NCBI GenBank assembly: GCA_951812615.1
Contig: CATOSU010000005.1
Span: 1-64,000, forward strand
From: an uncultured Paracoccaceae bacterium
Lineage (GTDB): Bacteria; Pseudomonadota; Alphaproteobacteria; Rhodobacterales; Rhodobacteraceae
Reading direction: 5' to 3'
DNA: 64,000 bases
The notes under the pieces were generated by a model. It saw only the letters and a list, made by a program, of their open reading frames with translations, did no database searches and had not been told where the DNA came from. Made by a program: the position numbers and the translations under genes. Positions 42,624 through 52,572 of the stretch are shown piece after piece; position 1 is the stretch's first letter, and every line of letters begins with the position of its first letter.

Positions 42624-45600
42624 ATGCGTCGCCTCGTCGTTTCCGCCGTTCTTTTCTGCTTTTCTGCATTTTCCGTTGCCGCTCAGTCGGCTGTGCCCGA
42701 TTACCGGTATTTCGTGACACCGGATGTCGATTTTTACGGTGCTGATCTGGATGCCCTGTTCGACACCGATCTGGGCGCCTGTGAACGGGCCTGCAATGCC
42801 AACGATCAATGCAGGGCGTTCACGTTCAATACCCGGTCCAACAGCTGCTTTCCCAAATCCGATGTGACAGAGCGCACGCCGTACGAAGGCGCAGTATCGG
42901 CGGAGAAACGTCCGACAGATCCCGCAGTGCGAGCCGGAGCGGCGGCACGCGAAGCGGACCTTGCCTTTCTTGGGACCGACACGCTGCGCCGCGCCCGGGT
43001 GGCTGGCCGGGATATCGGGTTCTGGCACCGGGCAGGAGCTTACGATCTTCAACAGATGATCGACGCAGCGCGGACCCGCGAATCCGAAGGTAACCTTGTT
43101 TCCGCCATGCGCTGGACCGGCGGGGCGATTTCGGCAAGCGACCGGGCGGAGCTTTGGGCGGACTATGCCCGGCTGAACCTTGGGATAAAGACCGAGAAAT
43201 CCAGCGATCGGCGCCGCTATGACTCGCGCGCGCTCAGCGCGGCGGTCAACGCCTATTTGCGGGCCGGGAATGATGGTGCGCGAACCTCCGCGCTGCTGAT
43301 CCTGAGCGAGGCGCTGGATCGCAACGGGCGTGGTCGCGACATGATCCCGACCCTGCGGTTGGCGCAGAGCATTCAGCCGCGCGACGATATTGTTGCAGCG
43401 CTGGACGGGGCGGTGGCCAAATATGGGTTCCGTGTGTCCGACACGACAGTTGAGAGCGATGTTGCCGCGCCGCGCATCTGCGCCGAATTCAACGAACCCC
43501 TGATCCGGGTCGGTACGGATTATGAACCTTTCGTCCGCCTGACCGGTCAGGGTCTGGCAGTACAATCCGATGACCGCCGCATTTGCATCGACGGGGTGGA
43601 ACACGGCAAGCGATACACGTTCACCTTGCGTGAAGGATTGCCGGCGGCCAGCGGCGAAACGCTGTACAAAGACACCGACCTGACGCTCTATGTCCGCGAC
43701 CGCAGCCCATCGGTCCGGTTCCCGGGCCGGTCCTATGTTCTGCCGAAATCGGCAGATGCTGCGCTGCCGGTGGAAACTGTGAACCTTACTAATCTCGACT
43801 TGCAGTTACGGCGGGTGTCGGACCGCAATCTGTTGCGTGCCATTCAGGACGATTATTTCGGCCGACCGCTGTCCCAGTATCAGGATAGCTATTTTTCGAC
43901 TGAAATCGCAGAAGAGGTGTGGACCGGTACCGGGGAGGTGACCCAGACCCTGAACCGCGATGTCACGACCCGCCTGCCGATGGGCGAGGCAATTCGTGAT
44001 TTGCCGGCAGGTATTTATGCGCTGACCGCCCGCATTCCGGGGGCCGACCCCTATGACGATCCCGGTGCGACGCAATGGTTTGTTCTGTCCGATCTGGGCC
44101 TGTCGACGATGGAAGGAAATGACGGGCTGCACGTGATGGTACGTGGTCTGTCCGATGCGGCCCCGCGCGCAGGGATCAAAGTGACGCTGGTGTCGCGGGC
44201 CAACGCTGTTCTTGGCACAGCGATCACCGATGCCGATGGCAATGCGCTGTTCGAGCCGGGGATGACCCGCGGTACCAGCGGTTCTGCCCCGGCGGTTGTC
44301 TTTGCCGAACAGGGCAATGAGGATATCGGGTTTCTTTCCCTGACCGAACCCGCCTTCGACCTGTCTGATCGCGGTGTCGAAGGCCGCGCGCCCGCCGGGC
44401 CGGTGGATGTGTTCCTGACCACTGACCGGGGGGCCTATCGCGCCGGCGAAACCGTTCATGCGACAGTGCTCACCCGCGATCCAGAGGTTGACGCCATCGA
44501 GGGCCTTCCGGTGATTGCCATTCTCACGCGGCCCGATGGTGTCGAATACAGCCGCCACATCTCGGACGGCGGCCGGGCAGGCGGACATGTCTTCGCCCTT
44601 CCGGTGGGCGGCAGCGTACCGCGTGGCAGCTGGCGTCTGGATATCAAGACCGATCCTGATGGCCCGGCTCTGGCTACACAGACAGTGCTGGTTGAAGACT
44701 TCCTGCCAGAGCGTATCGATTTTGACCTGACATTGCCCACGGCCGTTTTGCGGCCCGGTGATGCACCTCCGCTGACGGTGGATGCAAGGTACCTGTTTGG
44801 GGCGCCCGGCGCGGACCTGACGGTCGAAGGCGACGTTATCCTGCGACCAGCACGAACGGTTGACGACTGGCCCGGATACCGGTTCGGCCGCTACGACGAT
44901 CGGGTAGGGCCGCGCAGCACCTATTTCGGCGGCGGTGTGACCGATGCGAAGGGCCGCGCCGTCGTCACGCTCGAATTGCCCGAGACGGATGCCGAAGGCA
45001 TGCCGATGCAGGCTACCGTGCGGGCGCGCGTGGCCGACGGGTCCGCACGTCCGGTGGAACGGGAAGTAACCGCCCCTGTGCGTCCCGACGGCGATGTGAT
45101 CGCGATCAAACCGCTTTTCGAAGATGTGGTCGCAGAAGGCACCGAGGCTGCGTTTGACATCGTCGGGTTGGACGGTGACCTGCAGCCAAAGGCAATGCAG
45201 ATCGAATGGACCCTGAACCGGGTGGAAACCCGGTATCAGTGGTATCAGCAATACGGCAGCTGGAACTGGGAACCGACCACGCGCCGCACCCGAATCGCCC
45301 GTGGATCCGCGTCGCTGGGCGACACGCTACTGAACCTGTCGCAACCGGTTGACTGGGGGCGCTATGAGTTGGTCATCGAGCGGCAGGATGGAGCCTATGC
45401 GTCGGCTTCGGTTGATTTCTATGCCGGCTGGTATGCACCTGCTGACAGTTCCGCCACTCCGGACAAGCTCGAATTGTCGTTGGATAAACCGGATTACAGG
45501 TCGGGTGACATCGCGCGCCTGCGCATCGTGCCCCGCTTTGCGGGCACGGCGATGATTACTGTTATGGCGGACAAGGTGATTTCGCGACAGGCGGTCAGCG

Positions 45601-48056
45601 TGGATGCTGGCGAGAACCTGATCCCTCTGGATGTAACTGCTGAATGGGGTGTGGGCGCCTATGTATCGGCAACCGTAATCCGGCCTATGGACGTTTCCGC
45701 CGGGCAGAACCCGACACGTGCGCTGGGCCTCGCCTATGCACAGGTTCTGCCGGAAGGCCGGGCGCTGAACGTGGCCATTGACGCCCCCGAAGTCGCGCAA
45801 CCACGGCAGACTCAGCGCGTGCGGGTGCAGGTTGACGGCGCTGCCGAAGGCCAAGACGTGTGGCTTACACTGGCCGCGGTGGACCTTGGCATTCTCAACC
45901 TAACCGGGTTCGACAGCCCCGATCCCTCGGCCTACTATTTCGGCCAGCGGCGGCTGGGTGTGGAACTGCGCGACGTTTACGGACGCCTGATTGACGGCAT
46001 GAACGGCGCAATGGGAACCGTGCGTTCGGGCGGGGATGCGGATACCGGCATGCGCCTGCAATCCCCCCCACCGACGCAGGAACTGATGGCGGTCTTCTCG
46101 GGCCGGATAAAGGCAGGGGCCAATGGCGAGGCTTTCGTCAACGTCAACCTGCCCGCGTTCAATGGCACCGTGCGCCTGATGGCCGTTGCATGGACGCGGC
46201 AGGCAGTTGGCCAGGCCGAACGGGACATGTTCGTCCGCGATCCTGTTGTGGTTACGGCGACCGTTCCGCGCTTCCTTGCGCCAGGCGACGAAAGCCGTGT
46301 GCTGCTGGAGGTCGTTCACGCCGACGGCCCCGCGGGTGAAATGCAGCTTGCGCTGGAAAACATCGGCAGTGGCATCGCGGTGGGCCGGACCCCCGGAACG
46401 TTCATGCTGACTGACAAGGCCAAAACCGCGTTCGCAGTGCCTGTAACCGCGCAGGAGGTTGGCGATCCGCGCATTGATGTTGTGTTGACCACACCGGACG
46501 GCCGGGAACTCAGACAGACCCTGACACTGCCGGTGCGCGCGAATGACCCGGTCGTCGCCGTGACCCGGCGCTTTTCACTGGCCGCCGGAAACAGTTTCGA
46601 TTTCAGCAATGATGTGTTTGACGGGTTGCGGCCCGGCACCGCCTCTGCGCTGTTGTCTGCCGGTCCGATTGCCCGGTTTGATGCGCCGGGCTTACTGACC
46701 GCGCTGGACCGGTATCCTTATGGCTGCACCGAACAGGTCACATCCCGTGCGTTGCCGCTTTTGTACCTGTCCTCGGTCGCTCAGGCGAGCGGCCTGGGCT
46801 CCGGCCCGGATGTTCAGAAACGCGTTGATGCCGCGATTGACCGTGTTTTGTCGCGGCAGGCTGCCAATGGCGCCTTCGGGCTTTGGCGTCCGTCCTCCGG
46901 TGATTTCTGGCTTGATGCCTATGTGTCGGATTTTCTGGGTCGTGCCCGAACCGAAGGTTTCGTGGTACCGGATCTGGCCTTCCGCAGCGCCATGGACAAC
47001 CTGCGCAACCGCATCAGCTATGCGCCTGACTTCGACAGCGGCGGTAGCGATATCGCATACGCGTTGCTGGTTCTCGCCCGGGAAGGTGCGGCATCCATGG
47101 GCGACCTGCGGTACTACGCCGACATCAAGGGCGGCGCGTTTTCAACGCCGATGGCCGCGGCCCAGCTTGGCGCTGCGCTGGCGGCGTACGGGGATCAGAC
47201 CCGCGCGGATGCCATGTTCGCGCGGTCTGCCCGGATGATTGCCGACAGGCGTGGACCTGAGCATCCGGTCTGGCGTGTCGATTACGGCACAAATCTGCGT
47301 GACTCTGCCGGTGTGCTGGCCCTGGCCACCGAGGCCGGCAGCCAGAGCGTGAATACCGAAGCTTTGCTGACACAGATCAGCGCAAAAACCGGTCGCATGT
47401 CCACGCAGGAGGCGGCCTGGTCCTTGCTGGCCGCGCAGGCATTGATCAAGGATCCGGTCAGTTCCGGTTTGCTGGTCGATGGCGCGCAGGTTGACGGGCC
47501 ATTTGTCAAAGTACGCGAAGACAGTGCCGGCGAACGTCCCATCACAATTTCTGCGGCAAGCGGGCGCGAAACGGCGATCACGCTGACGACGCTGGGCGTG
47601 CCCGAGGTTGCGCCGGATGCCGGCGGCACGGGTTACGGGATCCGACGGCAGTATTACGCACTGGACGGCACCGAACTGGATGGCCGTGCATTCGCTGTCG
47701 GCGACCGGTTCGTGACCGTTCTGACCGTGGTGCCATTTGAAGACAGTGAAGCCCGATTGATGATCGATGACCCGCTGCCCGCAGGACTTGAGATCGACAA
47801 TCCGTCGCTCCTCCGCTCCGGCGATGTTGGCGCCCTGAGTTGGCTGTCGCTGTCAGAGGCGGAACATTCCGAATTCCGCTCGGACCGGTTCCTGTCCGCC
47901 GTCGATCTGCGGTCGCGCAACCCGGTGACACTGGCCTATATCGCGCGTGCCGTGTCGCCTGGCATCTTCCACCACCCGGCCGCATCCGTCGAAGACATGT
48001 ACCGCCCGGATTATCGCGCTCGGACGGAAACGGGGCGGATTACGGTCAGCGAATGA
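42624..48056 (+). CDS. Bacterial alpha-2-macroglobulin with N-terminal PAN/apple-like domain
   Basis: A 1810-aa periplasmic protease trap. A signal peptide (1-20, AAQ then S) lacks the lipobox Cys found in E. coli YfhM, so this form is likely soluble. Residues ~28-90 contain a Cys-rich PAN/apple-like part (LGACERACNANDQCRAF and SNSCFP). Macroglobulin domains follow, and the thioester motif CTEQ is intact at C1368-Q1371 in YPYGCTEQVTSRALP. When a protease cuts the bait region, the thioester traps it. Start ATG 42624 has GGAGG (42614-42618). Its stop overlaps the start of a 131-aa ORF, then pbpC; the alpha-2-macroglobulin-PbpC pairing is known in many bacteria and ties protease defence to peptidoglycan repair. 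Confidence 0.93.
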   Translation: MRRLVVSAVLFCFSAFSVAAQSAVPDYRYFVTPDVDFYGADLDALFDTDLGACERACNANDQCRAFTFNTRSNSCFPKSDVTERTPYEGAVSAEKRPTDPAVRAGAAAREADLAFLGTDTLRRARVAGRDIGFWHRAGAYDLQQMIDAARTRESEGNLVSAMRWTGGAISASDRAELWADYARLNLGIKTEKSSDRRRYDSRALSAAVNAYLRAGNDGARTSALLILSEALDRNGRGRDMIPTLRLAQSIQPRDDIVAALDGAVAKYGFRVSDTTVESDVAAPRICAEFNEPLIRVGTDYEPFVRLTGQGLAVQSDDRRICIDGVEHGKRYTFTLREGLPAASGETLYKDTDLTLYVRDRSPSVRFPGRSYVLPKSADAALPVETVNLTNLDLQLRRVSDRNLLRAIQDDYFGRPLSQYQDSYFSTEIAEEVWTGTGEVTQTLNRDVTTRLPMGEAIRDLPAGIYALTARIPGADPYDDPGATQWFVLSDLGLSTMEGNDGLHVMVRGLSDAAPRAGIKVTLVSRANAVLGTAITDADGNALFEPGMTRGTSGSAPAVVFAEQGNEDIGFLSLTEPAFDLSDRGVEGRAPAGPVDVFLTTDRGAYRAGETVHATVLTRDPEVDAIEGLPVIAILTRPDGVEYSRHISDGGRAGGHVFALPVGGSVPRGSWRLDIKTDPDGPALATQTVLVEDFLPERIDFDLTLPTAVLRPGDAPPLTVDARYLFGAPGADLTVEGDVILRPARTVDDWPGYRFGRYDDRVGPRSTYFGGGVTDAKGRAVVTLELPETDAEGMPMQATVRARVADGSARPVEREVTAPVRPDGDVIAIKPLFEDVVAEGTEAAFDIVGLDGDLQPKAMQIEWTLNRVETRYQWYQQYGSWNWEPTTRRTRIARGSASLGDTLLNLSQPVDWGRYELVIERQDGAYASASVDFYAGWYAPADSSATPDKLELSLDKPDYRSGDIARLRIVPRFAGTAMITVMADKVISRQAVSVDAGENLIPLDVTAEWGVGAYVSATVIRPMDVSAGQNPTRALGLAYAQVLPEGRALNVAIDAPEVAQPRQTQRVRVQVDGAAEGQDVWLTLAAVDLGILNLTGFDSPDPSAYYFGQRRLGVELRDVYGRLIDGMNGAMGTVRSGGDADTGMRLQSPPPTQELMAVFSGRIKAGANGEAFVNVNLPAFNGTVRLMAVAWTRQAVGQAERDMFVRDPVVVTATVPRFLAPGDESRVLLEVVHADGPAGEMQLALENIGSGIAVGRTPGTFMLTDKAKTAFAVPVTAQEVGDPRIDVVLTTPDGRELRQTLTLPVRANDPVVAVTRRFSLAAGNSFDFSNDVFDGLRPGTASALLSAGPIARFDAPGLLTALDRYPYGCTEQVTSRALPLLYLSSVAQASGLGSGPDVQKRVDAAIDRVLSRQAANGAFGLWRPSSGDFWLDAYVSDFLGRARTEGFVVPDLAFRSAMDNLRNRISYAPDFDSGGSDIAYALLVLAREGAASMGDLRYYADIKGGAFSTPMAAAQLGAALAAYGDQTRADAMFARSARMIADRRGPEHPVWRVDYGTNLRDSAGVLALATEAGSQSVNTEALLTQISAKTGRMSTQEAAWSLLAAQALIKDPVSSGLLVDGAQVDGPFVKVREDSAGERPITISAASGRETAITLTTLGVPEVAPDAGGTGYGIRRQYYALDGTELDGRAFAVGDRFVTVLTVVPFEDSEARLMIDDPLPAGLEIDNPSLLRSGDVGALSWLSLSEAEHSEFRSDRFLSAVDLRSRNPVTLAYIARAVSPGIFHHPAASVEDMYRPDYRARTETGRITVSE

Positions 48057-48448
48057 GTGGTGACATGACATCCGTACGCAAGCCGCGGATGTATCTGGGC
48101 GACAGCACGGGCTGCTGCACGCTGGAACGTGCCGATGACGGATGGCGGTTGCTCGGACATGCCCGATGGCAGGATACGCAGGAAGATGCGGGGGATCTGG
48201 GCCATGAGGGTGCCTGCGATGATGGCAGGCAATCCCTTTGGGTCAACGTTTCCGGAATCTTTGACGGTCGAAAGACCCCCTTGTGTGCTGGGCGATCACG
48301 GGACAGCCGGACGCTGAACGGCACATCGCAACCGGAACAGGAGCGCCGTACCGACATCGCTCTCGATTTCACAGCACGAATTGATGCGCATTCCTCCGGG
48401 TTTGTGCTGCTCAATGCCGGTCTTTGGCAGGGGCAGGTTGATGCGTAG
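48053..48448 (+). CDS. Unknown 131-aa ORF coupled to alpha-2-macroglobulin and pbpC
   Basis: The frame begins in an ATGA overlap with the alpha-2-macroglobulin stop and ends eight bases into pbpC, filling the whole interval. It encodes 131 residues, begins MSGDMTSVRKPRMYLGDSTG, and has two adjacent Cys (near residue 21), many Asp and Trp, no signal peptide and no family I recognise. Codon choice is broadly like the neighbours. The double overlap argues for a real, translationally coupled gene; on the other side, low similarity to anything and a weak ribosome-binding site leave open that it is a decayed or non-coding spacer. Confidence 0.5.
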   Translation: MSGDMTSVRKPRMYLGDSTGCCTLERADDGWRLLGHARWQDTQEDAGDLGHEGACDDGRQSLWVNVSGIFDGRKTPLCAGRSRDSRTLNGTSQPEQERRTDIALDFTARIDAHSSGFVLLNAGLWQGQVDA

Positions 48449-50480
48449 GGTTGCCCATTCTCTGTTCGTTGCAACGCTGGCGTTGGGGCTTGTGGCGTTC
48501 GGACGCGATCAGGCGGATGAGTGGGTCGACCGCACGGTTCTGCCTCCGACTCTGGCCGATACCTCGGTTGAAATGCGGGACCGCAATGGGCGGTTGTTGC
48601 GCGTCTTCCCGGTGGAAAATGGCCGCTGGCGGCTGGACCCGGGCCGCGCGCAGGTGGACCCCGGCTATATCGACATGCTGATCCGCTACGAAGACAAGCG
48701 CTTCCTGCAGCACAGCGGTGTCGATCTTCGGGCGCTGATGCGCGCCGCCGGTCAGGTATTTTGGAACGGGCGCGCCGTGTCGGGCGGATCCACCCTGACG
48801 ATGCAGGTGGCGCGGCTGTTGGAAAACAGTGGCACGGGGACATGGCCCGGCAAACTGCGCCAGATCCGGCTAGCGCTGGCTCTGGAACGGCGGATGTCGA
48901 AAACTGACATCCTGCGCCTCTACCTCACCCACGCGCCATTTGGCGGAAACCTTGAAGGGATCCGGGCGGCGACGCTTGGCTGGTTCGGGAAGGAACCGCG
49001 CAGGTTGACCCCGGCGCAGGCGGCCCTGCTCGTCGCCTTGCCGCAAAGCCCGGAAACACGCCGGCCGGATCGTTTTCCCAAGGCTGCGCGTACGGCTCGC
49101 AACCGGGTTCTTGCGCGGATGACACAGCTTAACGCGGACACGGTGAGAACGGCGAACGCAGCACGGATCCCGGAGCGGCTGACACCCTTTCCGCGCAGGG
49201 CCGCCCATGCAACAGACCGCATTCGGAGCAGCCAGCCAGACCGCCGCATCCATGACCTGACCATCGATGGCGATTTGCAGCATCAGCTTGAAACTTTGGC
49301 CCGCCGGACCGCCGTCCAGGTTGGCCAGCGGGTTTCGGTCGCCATTCTTCTGGCCGATCATCGGACCGGTGAAATCCTCGCCTCGGTGGGATCCCCGGAC
49401 TATTCGGATCAGGCCCGCCGTCAGGGTTTTGTTGATATGACGCGGGCCATACGGTCGCCCGGTTCAACGCTCAAACCACTGATCTACGGGCTGGCCTTCG
49501 ATCAGGGTCTGGCCCATCCCCAGACCATCATTCGCGATGGTCCGGTGCAATATGATGAATATGCACCCCAGAACTTCGACGGAGCCTTCCGGGGCGAAAT
49601 CAGGATCGCCCGGGCCCTGCAATTGTCTCTGAACACTCCGGTGGTCCAGCTGACACGGGAGCTGGGTGCGGCGCGGGTGATGAACGTGCTGGAGAAAGCC
49701 GGCGCACATCCGAAACTGCCCGGCGGCAAACCCGGTCTTGCGATCGCTTTGGGGGGTGTCGGGCTGACGTTGAGGGATCTTGTACAGCTCTATGCCGGGC
49801 TGGCGGGCGGCGGTCAGGCGCCGGTCCTGCGGGTCGGAGCCGATACCGCCCCGGGTCGGACACAGCGCATCATGTCAGACGTCGCCGCATGGCAGGTGAT
49901 GGATATCCTGCGGGGGATTGCGCCGCCGCCGGGCGCGCCTGCGCGGGTTCTGGCCTATAAAACCGGCACCAGTTACGGCCACCGCGACACCTGGGCCGTC
50001 GGGTTCGACGGGCGGCATGTGGCCGGTATATGGATCGGCCGCCCGGATGGCACGCCGGTGCCCGGAGCGTTTGGCGGTGATCTGGCTGCGCCATTGCTTT
50101 TCGAAGTGTTTGGCCGGGTGGATCCGGAATTTGCCGACTTGCCTCTGCCGCCGCCGGCAACGCTGATCGTCAGCTCTGCAGAATTGCCGCGCCCGCTGCA
50201 ACGGTTCCGGCCGCGCGACGCCGTGCTGGCCCGTCCGGAGGGAGCACCCGATCTGATCTTTCCGCCGTCAGGCGCGCGTCTGTCGCTGGCCGACGGGTTT
50301 CTCACGCTGAAGCTGCGCGGCGGGAAACTGCCCTTTGCAGTGATAGCCAATGGCCGTCCGCTGGCCACCGGGATCCGAAACCGGGAAGTCGCGCTTCCAT
50401 CACCGGGCCGGGGATTTTCAACCGTCGTCGTCGTGGACGCGGCGGGCCGGTCGGATCGGATAACGGTGGAACTGGAGTGA
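48441..50480 (+). CDS. pbpC: Penicillin-binding protein 1C
   Basis: A 679-aa bifunctional peptidoglycan synthase anchored by an N-terminal membrane segment (residues ~5-20). The glycosyltransferase domain has YEDKRFLQHSGVD and GGSTLTMQVARLL; the transpeptidase has SPGSTLKPLIYG (nucleophile Ser), SLN and KTGTS; the last ~90 residues form the BiPBP C-terminal domain (IFPPSGARL-like FPPSGARLSL, VVVDAAGRSD). It lies in one transcription unit with the alpha-2-macroglobulin and the 131-aa ORF. ATG 48441 gives the membrane anchor directly. A REP-like palindrome follows the stop. Confidence 0.95.
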   Translation: MRRVAHSLFVATLALGLVAFGRDQADEWVDRTVLPPTLADTSVEMRDRNGRLLRVFPVENGRWRLDPGRAQVDPGYIDMLIRYEDKRFLQHSGVDLRALMRAAGQVFWNGRAVSGGSTLTMQVARLLENSGTGTWPGKLRQIRLALALERRMSKTDILRLYLTHAPFGGNLEGIRAATLGWFGKEPRRLTPAQAALLVALPQSPETRRPDRFPKAARTARNRVLARMTQLNADTVRTANAARIPERLTPFPRRAAHATDRIRSSQPDRRIHDLTIDGDLQHQLETLARRTAVQVGQRVSVAILLADHRTGEILASVGSPDYSDQARRQGFVDMTRAIRSPGSTLKPLIYGLAFDQGLAHPQTIIRDGPVQYDEYAPQNFDGAFRGEIRIARALQLSLNTPVVQLTRELGAARVMNVLEKAGAHPKLPGGKPGLAIALGGVGLTLRDLVQLYAGLAGGGQAPVLRVGADTAPGRTQRIMSDVAAWQVMDILRGIAPPPGAPARVLAYKTGTSYGHRDTWAVGFDGRHVAGIWIGRPDGTPVPGAFGGDLAAPLLFEVFGRVDPEFADLPLPPPATLIVSSAELPRPLQRFRPRDAVLARPEGAPDLIFPPSGARLSLADGFLTLKLRGGKLPFAVIANGRPLATGIRNREVALPSPGRGFSTVVVVDAAGRSDRITVELE

Positions 50481-50484
50481 AACG

Positions 50485-50511
50485 GTAGGATGGGTGATTC
50501 ACCCATCCTAC
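50485..50511. repeat. Palindromic repeat copy 2, between pbpC and the 680-aa gene
   Basis: GTAGGATGGGTGA (50485-50497) and TCACCCATCCTAC (50499-50511) are perfect arms around a single T. The arms match copy 1 at 32620-32650 over GTAGGATGGGTG. It lies four bases after pbpC and 18 bases before the end of the convergent gene, so it may stop transcription from both sides. Confidence 0.85.
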
Positions 50512-50529
50512 GCCTGTGGGCACGGCGCC

Positions 50530-52572
50530 TTACCGCCGGCCTTCCCGCAGCCAGCCCAGAATGATGAAACCGCTTGCCAGCAGCAGAACCAACCAGGGCG
50601 GCAGCATCTCCGATTGGCTGACGCTGCGCGTTTCATAGGCGTCCCGAGGGGTCAGTCCAATCCAGCCGCGGCCGGCGGCGGGCCGGCCCGCGCGTACCAT
50701 TCGGATGGCAGGTATCCCGTCTTCCAGCCGCAGGATCCCGCCCCGGAGCGGGCTGATCACCGGGTCCATCAGTTCACCGGTGGCGATCGTCTCCTCGAAC
50801 TCGCGGGGTGCAGCCGGACCGAGACCAATCACCGCCGCATGATCCCCCTGTTCCAGCCGATAGAGCCCGATATCCGGTCCTTCAAAATCTGCGGTCAGCC
50901 GTCCCGGCTTGTCCTCGGTCAGATCTACCGCCACCTGGCTGCCATCGGGTTGCGTGATCGTGACTGGCCCGGTCTCCTCGGACAGTGTCTGGCGGATGAT
51001 CCGCATCCGCTGGCCGGTCGCCTCGGCCCACAGCGCTTCTTCTTCGAGTTCCGGCTCCTTCATCATCCAATGTGCCAGCCGCCGCAGCAGTTCCAGCTGA
51101 GGGCCGCCGCCTTCGTAGCCACGGCTCCACAGCCAGGCATGGTCTGACGCCAGCAGGGCCACCCGCCCGTCGCCCACCCGGTCGAGGATCAAAAGCGGAC
51201 GGTCCTCAAAGCCTGACATAACTTCTTGTCCCGATTTCGTGGTGACCTCGATCTGGCGCAGCCACGATCCCCAGCTTCCGGCGCCGGCAAGATCGCTGGT
51301 CACCGGGTGCCGCGCCCCCAGTTCCGTGATATGGGGGCGGAACCGCTGTTCGATTACCCGCGCAGTCGGATCGGCAGGCACCACCGGTGCCAGCGGCGAC
51401 CGGAAAATACTGTCGGCTCCGGCAAAATCCGGCCCGGCCGCGATCAGGACCGCACCGCCTTCGGTGATGTATTTGGTGACGTTGTCGAGATATATCGCCG
51501 GCAGGATCCCGCGCCGCTTGTATCGGTCAAAAATAATGAGATCGAAATCCTCGATCTTTTCCAGAAACAGCTCCCGGGTCGGAAAGGCGATCAGGCTCAG
51601 CTCGTCGACCGGCACGCCGTCCTGTTTCTCGGGCGGACGGAGGATTGTGAAATGCACCAGGTCAACCGAACTGTCGGATTTCAGCAGATTGCGCCATGTG
51701 CGCCCTCCCGGATGCGGTTCACCCGATACCAAAAGCACGCGCAGGCGATCGCGCACACCGTTCATCTGGATCAGCGCGGTGTTGTTCCGGTCGGTCAGTT
51801 CACCCTCGGCCTCCGGGACGGTGAACTGAATCACGTTGCGCCCGCCATGCGGCAACGTGACGGGAATTTCGATGTCCTGACCGGTCGGTATCTCGACAGC
51901 CTGCGGTTCGCCACCATCCACCGAAATCTGCAGGGCGACGGCTGTCGATCCGGCAGGCACGGCGCCATTGTCCTCGACCCGGATCGTCAGTGTCACGGGT
52001 TCACCTATGATTGCGAAGGACGGTGCATTGCGCACGATCAGGCGACGGTCCCAGTCCGAGCTTTTGCCGGTCATCAGCAGGTGCAGCGGCGCCGGCAAGG
52101 CCGGAGCCAGTTCCGCATCGTGCAAACGGCCATCGCTGAGCGCGATGATCCCGGCAATGCGGGCGCGCGGCTCTTCGGCCAGAACCTCGCTTAACGCGGT
52201 CATCAGAAGCGTTCCGGTATCACCCTCTCCATCACTGACCTCAACGCGCCGTATCTCGGTGTTTTCGCGATCTTCGATTGCAGCCGTGACTTTGGTCAGT
52301 GCGTCATCGGTTTGTTCTGCCCGGTCCGGCAGCGCCTGGCTGGCACTGCGGTCCTCGATCAGCACAACAATATCGGTCAGCGGGGTGCGGTCTTCGCGCT
52401 GGTAAACCGGCCCGGACAGCGCACCGATTACAACCAATGCGGCCAGCAGACGCAGAGCCCAGCCGGACAATCCGCGCCAGAGAGCAAGTCCGACGCTCGC
52501 AATGGCCAGCAATGCGACACCGGCCAGAAATGGCCAGGGTAGCAATGGGTCAAACAGAATACTCCCGGTCAT
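50530..52572 (-). CDS. Membrane protein with glutamine amidotransferase-like domain, MoxR cluster
   Basis: A 680-aa protein with two N-terminal membrane helices (~12-30 and ~38-54), a von Willebrand A-like beginning in IVVLIEDRSASQ, a large extracytoplasmic part, a segment DFDLIIFDRYKRRGILPAIYLDN and GGAVLIAAGPDF that recalls class I amidotransferase-like folds, and a C-terminal helix (PPWLVLLLASGFIILGWL). Thus the bulk should face the periplasm. It is the last gene of the operon moxR-DUF58-DUF4159-this gene, with an ATGA overlap to its upstream neighbour. Such proteins probably work with the MoxR chaperone in envelope assembly; no precise role is known. Confidence 0.8.
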   Translation of the reverse strand: MTGSILFDPLLPWPFLAGVALLAIASVGLALWRGLSGWALRLLAALVVIGALSGPVYQREDRTPLTDIVVLIEDRSASQALPDRAEQTDDALTKVTAAIEDRENTEIRRVEVSDGEGDTGTLLMTALSEVLAEEPRARIAGIIALSDGRLHDAELAPALPAPLHLLMTGKSSDWDRRLIVRNAPSFAIIGEPVTLTIRVEDNGAVPAGSTAVALQISVDGGEPQAVEIPTGQDIEIPVTLPHGGRNVIQFTVPEAEGELTDRNNTALIQMNGVRDRLRVLLVSGEPHPGGRTWRNLLKSDSSVDLVHFTILRPPEKQDGVPVDELSLIAFPTRELFLEKIEDFDLIIFDRYKRRGILPAIYLDNVTKYITEGGAVLIAAGPDFAGADSIFRSPLAPVVPADPTARVIEQRFRPHITELGARHPVTSDLAGAGSWGSWLRQIEVTTKSGQEVMSGFEDRPLLILDRVGDGRVALLASDHAWLWSRGYEGGGPQLELLRRLAHWMMKEPELEEEALWAEATGQRMRIIRQTLSEETGPVTITQPDGSQVAVDLTEDKPGRLTADFEGPDIGLYRLEQGDHAAVIGLGPAAPREFEETIATGELMDPVISPLRGGILRLEDGIPAIRMVRAGRPAAGRGWIGLTPRDAYETRSVSQSEMLPPWLVLLLASGFIILGWLREGRR

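Noticed and set aside
43806-45251. 481-aa minus-strand frame within the alpha-2-macroglobulin gene
   Set aside because: Lies wholly within a certain 1810-aa gene and has no family features.
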